Origin: Nemophila menziesii
Taxonomy: Eukaryota > Streptophyta > Magnoliopsida > Boraginales > Hydrophyllaceae
NCBI GenBank assembly: GCA_029959085.1
Contig: JARWIR010000003.1
Location: 28,349,505 to 28,413,504 of the forward strand
Direction: 5' to 3'
Length of the DNA: 64,000 nt
A program made the translations under genes and the position numbers. The notes beneath the pieces were generated by a model. It searched no databases and was not told the DNA's origin. It worked only from the letters and a program-made list of their open reading frames with translations. Each line of letters starts with the position of its first letter. Within the stretch, counting starts at the first letter, position 1. This document shows positions 1-11,051 of this stretch, piece by piece.

Positions 1-35
1 TTTCATAATTTTGTTAGCAACTGATATTCATTACC

Positions 36-1316
36 ATGGCCGACATATTTTCCAAGAGAAAAAGAGAAACTACTTACATAGCTGATTGTACGATTGAGGG
101 TTGCTCAGACGTGACCGTGATGTTGAAAAAAAGAAAAACAACTCCTCATGTAGATTGGTCTATGTTGCTTAATGATCTTCTTGATTTGATTTTGAAAAAA
201 TTGCCTTTTAAGGACAAGTTTAATTTCAGAGATACGTGTCTTTCCTGGTATTCGGTAGCCAATTCGCATATCAAGTCTTTGATGTTCGAGTTAAACAATG
301 AGTACCCGTTGATGTTAATCCCCACCGACTTTAAGGAAGAAGAAGAAGAAGCAAATAAACAAAAGAATTATTCGTTAGATCTTGTGAAAAATTTGCAGAA
401 GCCACTAAACATGCCTGCTAATTCTCACTGCATTGGTTCATCGCAAGGTTGGTTAATTCTTCTACAAGATAAACAGAATCTACTCCTTTATAATCCAATA
501 CTGGACGTCGAGTTTCACCTTCCCCCGATTCAATCTTTGCCGAATTTTAATTACAACCCAGCAAATTTATCAAGAAATTGGATTTCCAAAGTTATTATGT
601 GGGGTAATCCTGTATTTAGTCAGTACTATGGGGTTGCAATAATCTACGATTGGGATTCGAAGATAGCTTACACCAACCATGAAGCTCGTGGATGGACTTT
701 GTTTGAAGACTCGCACAATAAATATTGGGATATCACTGTCGACAAAGATTACATATATGCACTATGTGATAAAGGTTCAATAGAAGCTTGGCGTATCGAT
801 TGTCTAAATCCAACAAAATTAACAAACCAGTCGCTATCACTAACTTTTCCCATGAAAATGTCGGAAAACGTGGAGCTATATGCTATTCAACGCTACATAG
901 TTGAGTCTAACGGTGAACTATTCCTAGTAATCAGATGCATTGCAGAAAATGTGAATCCCGATGGTGAACCTATCATCGAATCAGATGAGTTTTGTGGTGG
1001 ATATTGGACTAAGAATTTTTATGTGTACAAGTTGGATTTGAGCAACAAAGAATGGATAGAGATGAAGGATTTGGGTGATAGAATGTTATTTGTAGGTGGT
1101 AATCACTCTAAATCCTTGTCAGCCAAGAAGTATAAAGGATGTAAAGCAAATTCCATCTATTTTACGGATGATTATTGGTTACGCATAGAAGAAGATCGCA
1201 TGTATGGAGGTCATGATATGGGAATTTTTGACGTTGGAGATAAAAGTATTCGTGAGATTTATGATTGTAAGTTAGAGTATAGGATGACTCCAGCCTTCTG
1301 GATCCTTCAAAATTGA
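36..1316 (+). CDS. F-box protein with DUF295/KIB1-type C-terminal domain
   Basis: This is a 426-residue intronless open frame. Its start codon sits in a good plant context (CCATGGC) only 35 bases into the window. Residues about 38-80 look like an F-box (LLNDLLDLILKKLPF, then RDTCLSWYSVA), the segment that binds SKP1 in SCF ubiquitin ligases. The rest resembles the DUF295 beta-propeller-like region: a GSSQGWL motif near residue 135, LLYNPI shortly after, and a C-terminal part with VYKLDLSNKEW, LFVGGNHS and IYFTDD. Family members are putative substrate receptors for ubiquitin ligases and form large, fast-evolving plant families. The substrate cannot be inferred. The first 30 residues, rich in Lys and Arg, are not part of a recognised domain. 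The frame is complete with no sign of decay. Confidence 0.85.
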   Translation: MADIFSKRKRETTYIADCTIEGCSDVTVMLKKRKTTPHVDWSMLLNDLLDLILKKLPFKDKFNFRDTCLSWYSVANSHIKSLMFELNNEYPLMLIPTDFKEEEEEANKQKNYSLDLVKNLQKPLNMPANSHCIGSSQGWLILLQDKQNLLLYNPILDVEFHLPPIQSLPNFNYNPANLSRNWISKVIMWGNPVFSQYYGVAIIYDWDSKIAYTNHEARGWTLFEDSHNKYWDITVDKDYIYALCDKGSIEAWRIDCLNPTKLTNQSLSLTFPMKMSENVELYAIQRYIVESNGELFLVIRCIAENVNPDGEPIIESDEFCGGYWTKNFYVYKLDLSNKEWIEMKDLGDRMLFVGGNHSKSLSAKKYKGCKANSIYFTDDYWLRIEEDRMYGGHDMGIFDVGDKSIREIYDCKLEYRMTPAFWILQN

Positions 1317-1763
1317 TACACTAAATATTCTATTGTAATTTATTCGATTGTAGTTAACTGTCATATAGTAAACTCTAAATTATGTTTTTGTTGAATTATA
1401 ATTTGTTGTTGTTAAGGTTGTTTTTGTCTGTTTTAAAAATATATGAAGGTTCAGTAACTCCATGGTAATGAGTTAGCTAATTGTGGAATTTGTAGATAAC
1501 ACACTGATTTTACCTTTGTCTTTATGAACTTAATTGTCCATGTTAAAGTTGTTAGTCATTTTAAATGTTGTTTGGACATATAAAAACTAATACAATACAC
1601 AAAACAATATTAAATCCGTCTTAATTAAATCCAACATTCACCATAAGATATAAAATTCAGCATTGTCCCTCTTAACGAGGATTATTACAAATTAACGTTG
1701 AGAAAAATCGAAGCATCAACACAAAAAACATAGATCAGCTCCTAATTAATACGAAATTAGCTT
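1317..1763. other. Intergenic, 3' flanks of two convergent genes
   Basis: This AT-rich stretch lies between the stop codon of the F-box gene and the end of the FKBP62-like gene on the other strand. It should hold both 3' UTRs. No open frame, repeat or RNA gene is visible. Confidence 0.5.
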
Positions 1764-4324
1764 TTAAGCTTTACTGTCAATGCTAATTGGTCCACCTTCC
1801 TTAGACATTGTTTTCTGCATTAAAAAAAAAACACAAAACACATCAACATCTCATAATTTTCAACAATATTAAATCATCATCTTATCTTACATTGTTCATG
1901 TCCAATTTAGCAAAAATATTTCCATAAAATTTCGCATCCTTCTTATTATATTCCTTCACCTTCTCCTTCAACGTTTTGTATACAAGCTTCACATCCCTTT
2001 AATAACCATAACAAAAACACAAATTTAAGCTTAACTATACATTAATCCAACTCATTAACTCTAGTTACCTGTTTTCAGGATCAATTTCAAGAGCTTTCTT
2101 AATATCAATCTCAGCAAGATCCAAATCAGTTAAATTCATATACGCTTGAGCTCTCCTATAAAGTGCCTTCACATTCCTACTCTCAACTTCCAACACCTAA
2201 AAACAACCACAAAACACATTTTTCTTCAAAAATCCCATTAAAACATTATTAAAAAAAAAACATTAAATCAAACCTACCTTAGTACAAAGCTTCTCTGCTT
2301 GTTTATACTCTTTCAATTTCAATTTACACGCTGCATTATTCAAATTGCACGATATTTTTAAACCTTTCGCTTGTTTTTTCTCATCCTCACTAAACGAACT
2401 ATCATGTTCAATATACTTAGCAGCCTATTCACAAAATATTTAAGTTAGATCCTCATTTATATATATATTATTCTTTTTTTATTATTTACCTTCTCGTATC
2501 TTCTTGATGCTCTTAAATATTTACTAGCCTTAAACAGTAAATTTCCTTCTTCCTTCTTTTCACCGGCAGCTACAAGTTTTTCTTCAGTGTTCATATCCCA
2601 AGATTCTCTCTCCTAACAAAACAGATCAAATTTAATTAAAAAAGGTGCGAATTAATTAAAAAAGGTGGGACCCACTAACCTTTTCGAACGATACAAGCTC
2701 AATTTCGTAGAAAAGAGTAGAATTAGGAGGAATAATAGCTAAATCCTGTTGTGACTCAGATGAACCGAAAGCATATTCAGGTAATACAGTCAGCATTGCC
2801 ACCTCACCCTTTTTCATAGTTAATACAGCCCTATCAATTCCCTCTATCACTTGCTCTATTCAATATTTAGTTAGTTAGTTAGTTAATTAGTTATACTTTA
2901 ACAGATAATGATACAAACAAAACGTACCTTCTTCTGTTTTAAATTCGAGAAGATCAGATGAATCATCATTGTAACCTTTCTTAATGAATGTCGTACCATC
3001 TTGAAGCTTTCCGATTAATTTAACTAACACAAAAAAATAAATTAAAATGTTAATTAAATATTACTTTTCTAACTAATTGGGAATTCTAGAAACTAACTTT
3101 TAACAATGGCTCCTTCATTAGGTCGTTCATATCCTTCTCCTTCTTTAAGGATCTTTTTGATAACTTTCTTATCATCTGTAACATTTGAGACAATTTTCCA
3201 AGATACAAGTTCTAGAATGATCTGTAATGTAGCATTTGGTGGGACCGCTTTTTCATCACCCGAAGCTACTCTACCCTTCTCTCCAAAACCATCTAAAAAC
3301 ACCATTAATAAGTAAGTATGAGAATTAATACAAATTGTTTCTTATTAAATTACTCACATTGTGGCTTCACTGCTAAAATAGCCTTTTCTCCTTTCTTCAT
3401 TGTTTTCACAGCCTTGATTAGTGCAGGACAGAAATAACCTAATTACAAATACTTATCAGAAACTCAAAAGGTAGAAAAAAAAAATTAAAATATATTATAC
3501 CTTCTTGGACAGTGAATTCAACTCCATCTGATTTTGATATTACAGTTCCATCTTCAAGTTTAGCTTCATACTTCACTGAATTACAGTACAGAAAGAGAGA
3601 GCTTAATTAAGAAACTGAAGTGAAATAAAATGGTGGAAATGAAATAAGTTTTACCTAAAACTTCATCTAGATCTTTAGGATTTTCCCATTTTTCTCCTTT
3701 TATGAGAACCTTCTTGAAAATCCCACCGTCTTTAGAGATATCTTTCACGCTAGCCCATGATAACAATTCAACATCAAATTGAAGTGTAGCATTGGCTGGG
3801 ATAGTTGGAGGAGATCCAGATTTTCCATAAGCAAGCTCTGCAGGAATGGTGAAAATGGCATTTTCGCCCTTTTTCATTGTTTTAATACCTATGTCCCATC
3901 CCTTAATTACTTCTCCTGAAAAGTGAATTTCAAAATTAATCACTTCTCAATCAAGTAAATAATAAGATTAACTAACCTTGTCCGAGAGTGAATTTGAATG
4001 GAGTGCCTCTATCGCGACTAGAATCAAATTTAGTTCCATCTAGCAATGTTCCAGTATAATGCACTGCACAGAAACAGAAAATTGAGTACTATCGAGGACG
4101 TATAAGAAGATTATAAATATAGATGAATAATCACCTTCGACTTCATCGCCATTATCAGGAGTATCCCAAGCTTCACCTTCTTTGAGAAGCTTCTTCTTCA
4201 AACCTTGGTTTCCGATCTCCTTCTCTTCTCCAACTTTCATTGACGGAGCATCGTCGTACGGTAGATCCATTTCGTCGCCCATCATTCCCTCACCGGACAC
4301 TGGAATATCGAATTCTCCATCCAT
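1764..4324 (-). CDS. FKBP-type peptidyl-prolyl isomerase, ROF1/FKBP62-65-like, 13 exons
   Basis: Exons read from high to low coordinates: 4324-4135, 4063-3977, 3915-3655, 3575-3501, 3438-3358, 3292-3098, 3023-2928, 2855-2680, 2612-2490, 2424-2278, 2196-2069, 1996-1891, 1814-1764. All introns are GT-AG, and the joined frame is 1716 nt (571 residues), close to Arabidopsis ROF1. Domain 1 (about 58-147) keeps the isomerase signature residues (VHYTG, FDSS, KGWD, LAYGKSG). Domains 2 (about 174-268) and 3 (about 291-387) lack the KGWD tryptophan and are probably weak or inactive as enzymes. A TPR region (about 405-520) follows; in this family it binds the C-terminus of HSP90. A basic tail follows ([13 protein letters not shown]), where relatives bind calmodulin. 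ROF1 proteins act in cytosol and nucleus and prolong thermotolerance together with HSP90 and HSFA2. The last short exon ends in DSKA and is inferred from its splice sites; without it the frame would stop three codons later at 1891. Confidence 0.92.
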
Positions 4325-4690
4325 GGCTTCTTAATACTCGATTATCACCCAAAGAAATATAGAGTATTGAACAATAAGCTACTGATAGAATTATTGAAAA
4401 TAAGAGATTGAAAGAGATGTTTAATGGCGTGATAATAGAGAAGAGTTGATAGTTTGGGTTGGGCTTTGGGGTTCTAGAGAGTTCTAAAATGGTGGGATTA
4501 TCGTTAGAGTACCTAAAACGTTAACATCGGCATTTTGTCTATTTTTGAATAGTTATATATTTTGACAAGGTAATTTTCGGTTCCAAAAATTTGTATATTC
4601 CATAATTAAATAACTAATCGAAGTGAATGAGAGTTTGAGATCCAGTATTGACTAAATTAGAATGATTATTCGATGCTATAAAATATAATT
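4325..4690 (-). promoter_or_regulatory. Upstream region of the FKBP62-like gene
   Basis: This is the only unique sequence between the immunophilin start codon and the truncated LINE beginning near 4693, so the proximal promoter and 5' UTR should lie here. No clear TATA box was found. The heat-shock-element-like motif at 4471-4485 is the one recognisable site. Confidence 0.5.
4471..4485. promoter_or_regulatory. Heat-shock-element-like site (nTTCnnGAGnnTTCn)
   Basis: The plus-strand sequence gTTCtaGAGagTTCt has three alternating heat-shock-factor units with exact 5-bp phasing and one mismatch (GAG for GAA). It lies about 147 bp upstream of the start codon of the FKBP62-like gene. Members of that gene family are heat-induced through HSFs, which supports the reading. 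A 15-bp match with one mismatch could still arise by chance in AT-rich DNA. Confidence 0.5.
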
Positions 4691-4692
4691 TA

Positions 4693-6412
4693 AAGAAATT
4701 ATCTTGGGAACGGATGTGTCAATCTAAGAAGGATGGTGGACTAGGATTTCGGGATATGAGGAATTTCAATATAGCCTTGCTTGCGAAGTTAGGATGGAGA
4801 ATGATTAAAGAGGATCCAGCTTTGTGGGCAGTAGCTCTAAAGCATAAATATTTCCAAGAAGGCGTTGTCAACCGGTCTCAAAAGCCGTCTGATTCAAAAC
4901 TTTGTAAAGGCCTTTTAGAAGGTAATAAAGTTCTTAGTAGTGGAGTCACACAGGTACAAACTGCTCAAGGACCTGTTTATAAGTGGAGATTCGAGAAGAA
5001 TGGAGTTTTTTCCGTAAAATCAGCGTACAATAGTATTCGGACAGTGGTGACGGATACAAGGTTTAAGTGGGAAAAAATTTGGGCTCTAAAATGCCCCCAA
5101 AAAGTTAAAGTACTCGTGTGGAGAGCGATTTGGGGTAAATTACCTACCGCGGTTAATCTAGCTCGCCGAGGAATAGATATGAACGAAGTTTGCTCGGGAT
5201 GTGGTTTGGCTCCGGAAACTGAGTTACATATTTTTCGGGATTGCGTTGTATATGATCAGCTGTGGGATGAATGGCCTGTCTTGGCGGAAATGAGAAAACA
5301 ATCACGAGCCGCCGATCTGCAGAATTTGGAGTCGGAGTCATATGCTCCTAGTTTGTTCGCTTCTGATGCGCCTGGTATAGAGGATATTTGTGAAGGTGGG
5401 GTGTTCAATCCCATAACAGCAACAGGTGCCGAGAATAGAATTGATCAGGAGGCTTTGCTCCATCATGACACTGGAATTATACATCAAAGGAACGGACCTG
5501 GTCAAGGGTACCAGGAGAATACCGAACAGAACAGCTCAGCAGAAAACCAGCAGATGCAGCCCAACTTTCAAGGCAGTTTTAGCGGTTGGTGGAAGCTACT
5601 GTTGTGCAATTCTGAGGCAACAAATGGACTAGAACTTAAGATTGTAGCTCTTGCTATTTTGTGGGTTATTTGGATAGACAGAAACGATAGAATTTTTAAT
5701 GGTGGGAACAAACGCAAACCAATACATTCCTTAAAATATAGTGTGCAAAATAACGCTATTAATTACGTTAGAGCTTGGGGAAAGGAAGTAGATGGTGGTT
5801 TGATAATATCTGCGAGAAGTACGCTAGTGAAATGGGAGAAACCAATAACAGGAATTAAACTTAATGTGGATGGTAGTGCTAAAGAAGGTGTATTAAAGGC
5901 CGGTGTGGGCGGAGTCTTTCGTGATAAAGATGGGATCTATTTAGGAGGGTTTGCTGGAGCTACTAAAGATTGTACAGCTTTTCAAGCGGAATTAATAGCC
6001 TTACATTTTAGGCTAAGTTTAGCAATTAAAAGGGAGGAGGCAATAATAGTGGTTGAAACCGATTCGCTAGAGTTACACGCGCTAGTGAAGGACGGTGGGA
6101 ACAATGGAGATTGGTTAGGCGCTCTTATCAAGGAATGCAGTGATATTTTGGCGAATCATCCGGGTTATGAGCTTGTACACGTTTATAGGGAAGCAAATCG
6201 TTGCGCGGATTTTCTGGCTAAGTTCGGGGCGCGGTTAGAAGGTGACGTAATTAAGTATTATAGAGAACCTCCAGAAGGACTCAAAAAGTTCATTATGTAC
6301 GATAAATGTGGTGTAGCCACTCCTAGATATAGCTTGAATCCTCCCACGGGAGCTTGAGTAGGCTTGTAACTGTGTTTTGTTAAGGTCTTTAGACCTCAGA
6401 TGTAATGGAAAA
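4693..6412 (+). mobile_element. 5'-truncated LINE (non-LTR retrotransposon)
   Basis: Similarity to the neighbouring minus-strand LINE begins abruptly around 4693 (residues LSWERMCQSKKDGG, equivalent to VSWEQICKSKKNGG). This is the usual result of incomplete reverse transcription from the 3' end. The element carries the zinc-binding RT-associated region, the RNase H, a short 3' UTR with a hairpin at 6384-6395, and an A tract (from about 6409) that abuts the T tract of the opposite LINE. No target duplication could be assigned. Confidence 0.8.
4714..6357 (+). CDS. LINE ORF2 C-terminal part: zf-RVT and RNase H domains
   Basis: This is an uninterrupted 547-residue frame from the end of a LINE polyprotein. 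It starts after the reverse transcriptase core with the common segment LGFRDMRNFNIALLAKLGWR. A zf-RVT domain (about residues 95-190) shows the metal-ligand spacing CSGCGLAPETELHIFRDC. A variable, Gln- and Asn-rich linker follows (about 195-300). The RVT_3-type RNase H begins near residue 385 with LNVDGSAKEG and contains AFQAELIAL and VETDSLELHAL, with the late VYREANRCADFLAK motif; catalytic-type D, E, D and D residues are visible. The intact frame suggests a fairly recent insertion. Translation would begin at an internal Met only by chance, since the true ORF2 start is missing. Confidence 0.85.
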   Translation: MCQSKKDGGLGFRDMRNFNIALLAKLGWRMIKEDPALWAVALKHKYFQEGVVNRSQKPSDSKLCKGLLEGNKVLSSGVTQVQTAQGPVYKWRFEKNGVFSVKSAYNSIRTVVTDTRFKWEKIWALKCPQKVKVLVWRAIWGKLPTAVNLARRGIDMNEVCSGCGLAPETELHIFRDCVVYDQLWDEWPVLAEMRKQSRAADLQNLESESYAPSLFASDAPGIEDICEGGVFNPITATGAENRIDQEALLHHDTGIIHQRNGPGQGYQENTEQNSSAENQQMQPNFQGSFSGWWKLLLCNSEATNGLELKIVALAILWVIWIDRNDRIFNGGNKRKPIHSLKYSVQNNAINYVRAWGKEVDGGLIISARSTLVKWEKPITGIKLNVDGSAKEGVLKAGVGGVFRDKDGIYLGGFAGATKDCTAFQAELIALHFRLSLAIKREEAIIVVETDSLELHALVKDGGNNGDWLGALIKECSDILANHPGYELVHVYREANRCADFLAKFGARLEGDVIKYYREPPEGLKKFIMYDKCGVATPRYSLNPPTGA

Positions 6413-6450
6413 AAAAAGTTTTTTTTTCATACATAGGAGGCTTAGAAGCC
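6384..6450. other. Tail-to-tail LINE junction with paired 3' hairpins
   Basis: The plus-strand LINE has GGTCTTTAGACC at 6384-6395 shortly before its A tract. The minus-strand LINE has GGCTTCTAAGCC (6450-6439) at the equivalent place before its own A tract. Both form a 5-bp stem with a 2-base loop. The stems differ at positions 3 and 4, yet both partners have changed so pairing is kept. The A tract of one element and the T tract of the other are separated by one G near 6418. Confidence 0.7.
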
Positions 6451-6490
6451 ATTAAGTACAAGCATTACAATTAAACACAAGCTGTTATTT

Positions 6491-9400
6491 CTAGTCTAGT
6501 ACAACTCTATTAGTTGCATGTCCGCTTCTGTCCCTAGTAATGAGTTGCCACAGGTATTCAGGTGGATCAGTAAGAGTCACAGTTTGCGCATTCATCCAAG
6601 CCCCTTGCTTTGCTAACTTATCCGCACATTGGTTTGCTTCTCGGAATATATGACTTAATTCAATCTTCGGAAAATCACTAAGCCAAGACCAGCAATCATT
6701 TACTATTGAAACATAATGACTGCCTAAGTTCCCACCGTCCTTCACTAGCGCGTGGAACTTCCTCGAGTCTCACTCATGGTGAGTAGAGCTCCCACCGCCC
6801 TTCACTAGCGCGTGGAGCTCCTCCGAATCCGTTTCAATAGCTAACTCGGTATAACCCATGTCAATAACCCATCTAAGACCAAAGTGTAATGCAAAAAGTT
6901 CCGATATAAGAGGAGAATCAGACAAGCAATTACCCATAAAACCGGATATGAATGTACCATGCTTATCTCTTATCGATCCTCCAATACCAGCTACTCTTTT
7001 CGCTGTAAAGTAGCTACCATCAATGTTCATTTTGAGCCCACTACACGGTTTGACCCATTTGACCATAACGTTTCTACCGATCTTGATAATACCACCCTCA
7101 ATACTTTTCCCCCAAGCTAGAATAAAGTTACTTGCAAGGGAAAATATTTCGTTCTTGAGTGCAAAAGAACAAGGTAATTTCCTTTCCTCATTAAATAATA
7201 AGTCATTCCTTTTAATCCATATAACCCATATTGCGGCTATAAAGACATATGACCAATCAAGTCCACGAATCCTAGCCTTGGATTGGAGGTGACTTTCCAC
7301 CCATTCCTTAACAACCCCTGTATCAACTTTATTTCTATTATTTTGGACCTCCACTTGCCTCGCGCCAGCAGCAGCAGGAGGATGAAGTTCGTGGACAGCT
7401 ATAAAACGGTTCTGCATCCATTTCGAATTTGCAGCCATAAGACTTTGTCTATCGCAATGCTTCATCGTTTCACTCATAGTACTCCCGTGATCTGAACCTG
7501 CAGCAGCGCCAACAGGTCCCCTGACCGCACCAGCAGCTTCCATCAGCGCAGGCCATGATTCTGCAGCAGCAGCACGCCTCACACCTCCAGCAGGCCCTTC
7601 CAGCATTCCAGCAACAGTCCCGAGCGAGTCCACAGCTCCAGCAGTTCCGAGCAACTCCACAGATACATCTCGAGCCCCCGCATTTAAGCCCAATGAGTTC
7701 CATACTAACAGAGATATTTTACATTTAAAGAAAACATGGAAAAGGTCCTCCATTTGAGCCCCGCAAATGCCACACTCCCTTGATTCGATGATATTTCGAT
7801 TATAAAGGTTGTCCGTTGTAGCTATTTTATTCCAAACGATTCTCCATAAGAAAAACCGAATTTTCTGAGAACACTTCATACGCCATATCAAATCGCAATT
7901 AAAAGATTCATCTGTTTCTTCCTCCACTAGATTAGTATACGCCGACTTAACCGTAAGCACCCCGGAGGTTTCGAATTTCCAAACGAATTTCTTCTCTTCC
8001 ATCACATCTAACTCTAATACGCCGCTCCGAATGGAATTTACACCACTTAGTATTGCTTTACAGATACTTGATTCAATTCCATTTTGAAGCCGATTTAACA
8101 ATCCATTCTTGAAATACTTGTTTTTTAGGATTTCTACCCACGCTACACACCGCTCTTCCCTTAGAATCTTCCATCCCAACTTCGCCAACAAGGCTAGATT
8201 GTATCTTTCAGCACTTCTAATCCCGAGCCCCCATTCTTCTTGGACTTACATATTTGTTCCCAGGAGACCCAATGCAATTTCCTTTCTAAACTCGATGAAC
8301 CCCAGATTAAGTCCCTTACTATTCTATCAAACTCTTTACAGACGTACTTAGTCAATTTCATAACTTGCATTTGGTACACCGGAATCGCGTTAAGGACCGA
8401 TTGAGCTAGAGTAGTTCGGCCCGCAAGAGAAAGGGTCTTTGTCTTCCATGTAGCTAACTTCCTTCTCATCTTGTCTATTATCCCTTTATAAAACCCTTTG
8501 GGTAATCTTCCCGAGAGAATCGGTATTCCCAAGTACATACCGAAGGACTTGCTAAGACAAAAACCACTGGACGAAGCTAACTCCAATTGAATATGTTCCG
8601 GTACATTCGCTGAGAAATATATTAGAGACTTTTCGGCACTAATTGTCTGGCCAGCCCCTTTACAGAATACTTCCATCGTCTTTTGCATCAATTGCACCTG
8701 TTCCAAAGTCGCTTCACCAAATAATATCAAATCGTCCGCGAAAAAGAGATGAGATAACTTCGGACCACCCCGACCAATTTGAATCTCCCTCCACACTCCC
8801 GAGCTACAATGCTTCTGGATTAATAACGATAGCCTCTCCATGCACATTACAAAGATATACGGAGATAAGGGGTCCCCTTGACGGATACCACGGTGAGAGG
8901 AAAATGGAGGTAAAGGTTCCCCATTCCATAGGACCCGCATTTCGTTCTCTCTCATACTTGACATCACGAGCTTTACCCAATTATCCGGAAACCCAAAATA
9001 TCTAATCGTTTCTTCAATGAATTCCCATCTGATTTTATCGTATGCCTTTGCTAAATCAATCGGCCATAATTCCTTTTTCCCTTGCTGATGACGCATCTTG
9101 TGATCCATTTCCCGCACAAGCACCACATTATCTATTGTTGATCGACCTGGCAAAAAACTACTTTGGCACGGGCCAATAATGTTAGATAATATAGGCCTTA
9201 GTCTATTGACCATTGCCTTCATAATAAATTTAACAGGAGAGTTTATAAGACTAATAGGGCGAAATAAACGTACCCGGGACGGGTCTGAGACTTTAGGAAT
9301 AAGGTGTATTAGAGTACCGTTCAGACCCGTAGGCAACAAACCTGTGCTGATAGCTTCCCTTACCATCTTGCAGATCAATGGACCCACTGATGCCCAACAC

Positions 9401-10833
9401 TTCTGATAAAACGCGGCGGACATCCCATCTGGTCCCGGTGCTTTATTTGGGTTAGATTGAAAGACCACTACTCTTATTTCTTCATCCGAGAACGGTATCT
9501 CAAGATTATCCGCGATTTCCACGTCAATGGGTCCTATATGAGGTAAAGTTAGGCCATCCATTTGATCATTTGGTTTCTCATATAACCGCATAAAATATTC
9601 TCGCACCAACTGTTTAAGATCCTCTTCTTCCTCTACCCATATGTCTTGATCGTTAATCAACCTAGCGCAGTTTGACTTTCTCTTCCGTATAGTGGCTGCA
9701 AGGTGGTAGAACCGAGTGTTCCTCTCACCAGACTCAATCCAATTCTCTCTAGCTTTTTGAAAATACATAACTTCTTCTTGTTCTAAGACACTTTCGTACT
9801 CTTTCGTCAACTGGACCCCCAAAAGTCTAAGTGACGAGTTATATTTAATTTGCAGTGATTTTTGGATACCTCTAATCCTTGCGCATAGTTTCCTTTTTCT
9901 CTTATGGAGGTCTCCAAATATCTTTGTCTTCCATTCGTTAATCTGGCTTTGAATCGCTACTAATCCATCTCCAATCCCGAGTCTATCACCTTCCCAATTT
10001 TTCGAAACAAGATCTTGGAAACCTTTATGAAGGCACCAAGCATTCTCGAACCTGAATCGGCGAGGAGGATGTTTGGGTCTTAAATTCGGACAAACTTGAA
10101 TTGACAGCGGCATATGATCTGAATGTACTCTAGCCAAGTGTACAACCCAAGTATTCGGAAAAAGCAATTGTCACTCCGTATTCCCATAGGCTCTATCTAG
10201 ACGCTCGATAATCTTTTGACCCGTGTTCCATGAGTCACACCAAGTATAGCGAGGGCCCACGAAACCAAGGTCAATCAATCCGCAGCTTTGTCTCCATTCC
10301 TCGAACTTTTCCATTCTTCTTGAGATGCCTTGAACCCCGCCTTTCTTATCGATTTCCATGCCTATTTGATTAAAATCACCCGCCACTAACCAGGGAACTT
10401 TTATGTTATGAAATGCTTAAAATAGCGCTTCCCATAAGACTTCCCTTTGTTTATAATCCGGGCTTGCGTATAAGGCTGAGAAAATCCAAGATTCACACCC
10501 ATTCTGACTTATTTCAACGTTTACCACTTGACGACCTGCTGAGAGCACTCTAACATCTATATCTGAGTCATTCCATATCAACCAAATACCCCCACTGTAG
10601 CATTCCGAGTCTACTCTTATGGAATTATCCTTTTGCAGTGAGTTGATGATTTTGCTTGCTATTGTACCACTAACACGAGGCTCCAGGATTACTGTTAACC
10701 ATATATTATTACTTATCATCATTTCGCGTAGCACCTGTCTAAACCTTGGTTTCGCAGCTCCATAACAATTCCAAACAAAAATGTTAACGGGAGTTTTAGT
10801 CTTCTCCCAAGACATTTTGTGTAACATTGACAC
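6491..10833 (-). pseudogene. LINE ORF2 (endonuclease, reverse transcriptase, RNase H), broken
   Basis: The frame starts at 10833 with an endonuclease/exonuclease/phosphatase fold (FVWNCYGAAKP near the start; AGDFNQIG at about 10386-10363; SDHMPL near 10118). The reverse transcriptase has NKAPGPDG, IDLAKAYDKI, RQGDPLSPYIF and the catalytic FFADD. zf-RVT follows (CGICGAQMEDLFHVFFKC), then an Ala/Gly-rich linker (about 7690-7330) and RNase H (MNIDGSYF, IETDSEELHAL). Lesions seen are an in-frame TAA at 10416-10414, a TGA at 10170-10168 that looks like a TGG codon changed, a 1-nt frameshift in a G run near 8226-8230, and a tandem duplication with a stop at 6729-6830. The distal RNase H end (IFREANQCADKLAK) is at 6745-6491. 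The few lesions indicate a fairly young copy. Confidence 0.9.
6729..6830 (-). repeat. Short imperfect tandem duplication inside LINE RNase H
   Basis: Two adjacent copies of about 42-45 bp carry the shared core CACGCGCTAGTGAAGG followed by GCGGTGGGA or ACGGTGGGA (minus strand). The sister LINE at 6071-6110 has only one copy. Between the copies is a short unrelated spacer with stops, so the duplication splits the RNase H frame. Confidence 0.75.
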
Positions 10834-11051
10834 AATCCATTAGTAAAATAATTAATTGACTAGGATTACCTCTTGGCGCATTAGGCGCGAGTAGCCATAT
10901 TCGTATCATCATCATTATCCTTCGATTGTTGATTTTCCTCCTCTACAAGTGGTGCAGCAGTTTCTTGAACCAAGCTTTCCATCCACATAGATTCGTCTTC
11001 ATCGTCCCGCGAGCCAAGTTCCCATATTGGGTCAGGAGGTCTACCCGCAAT

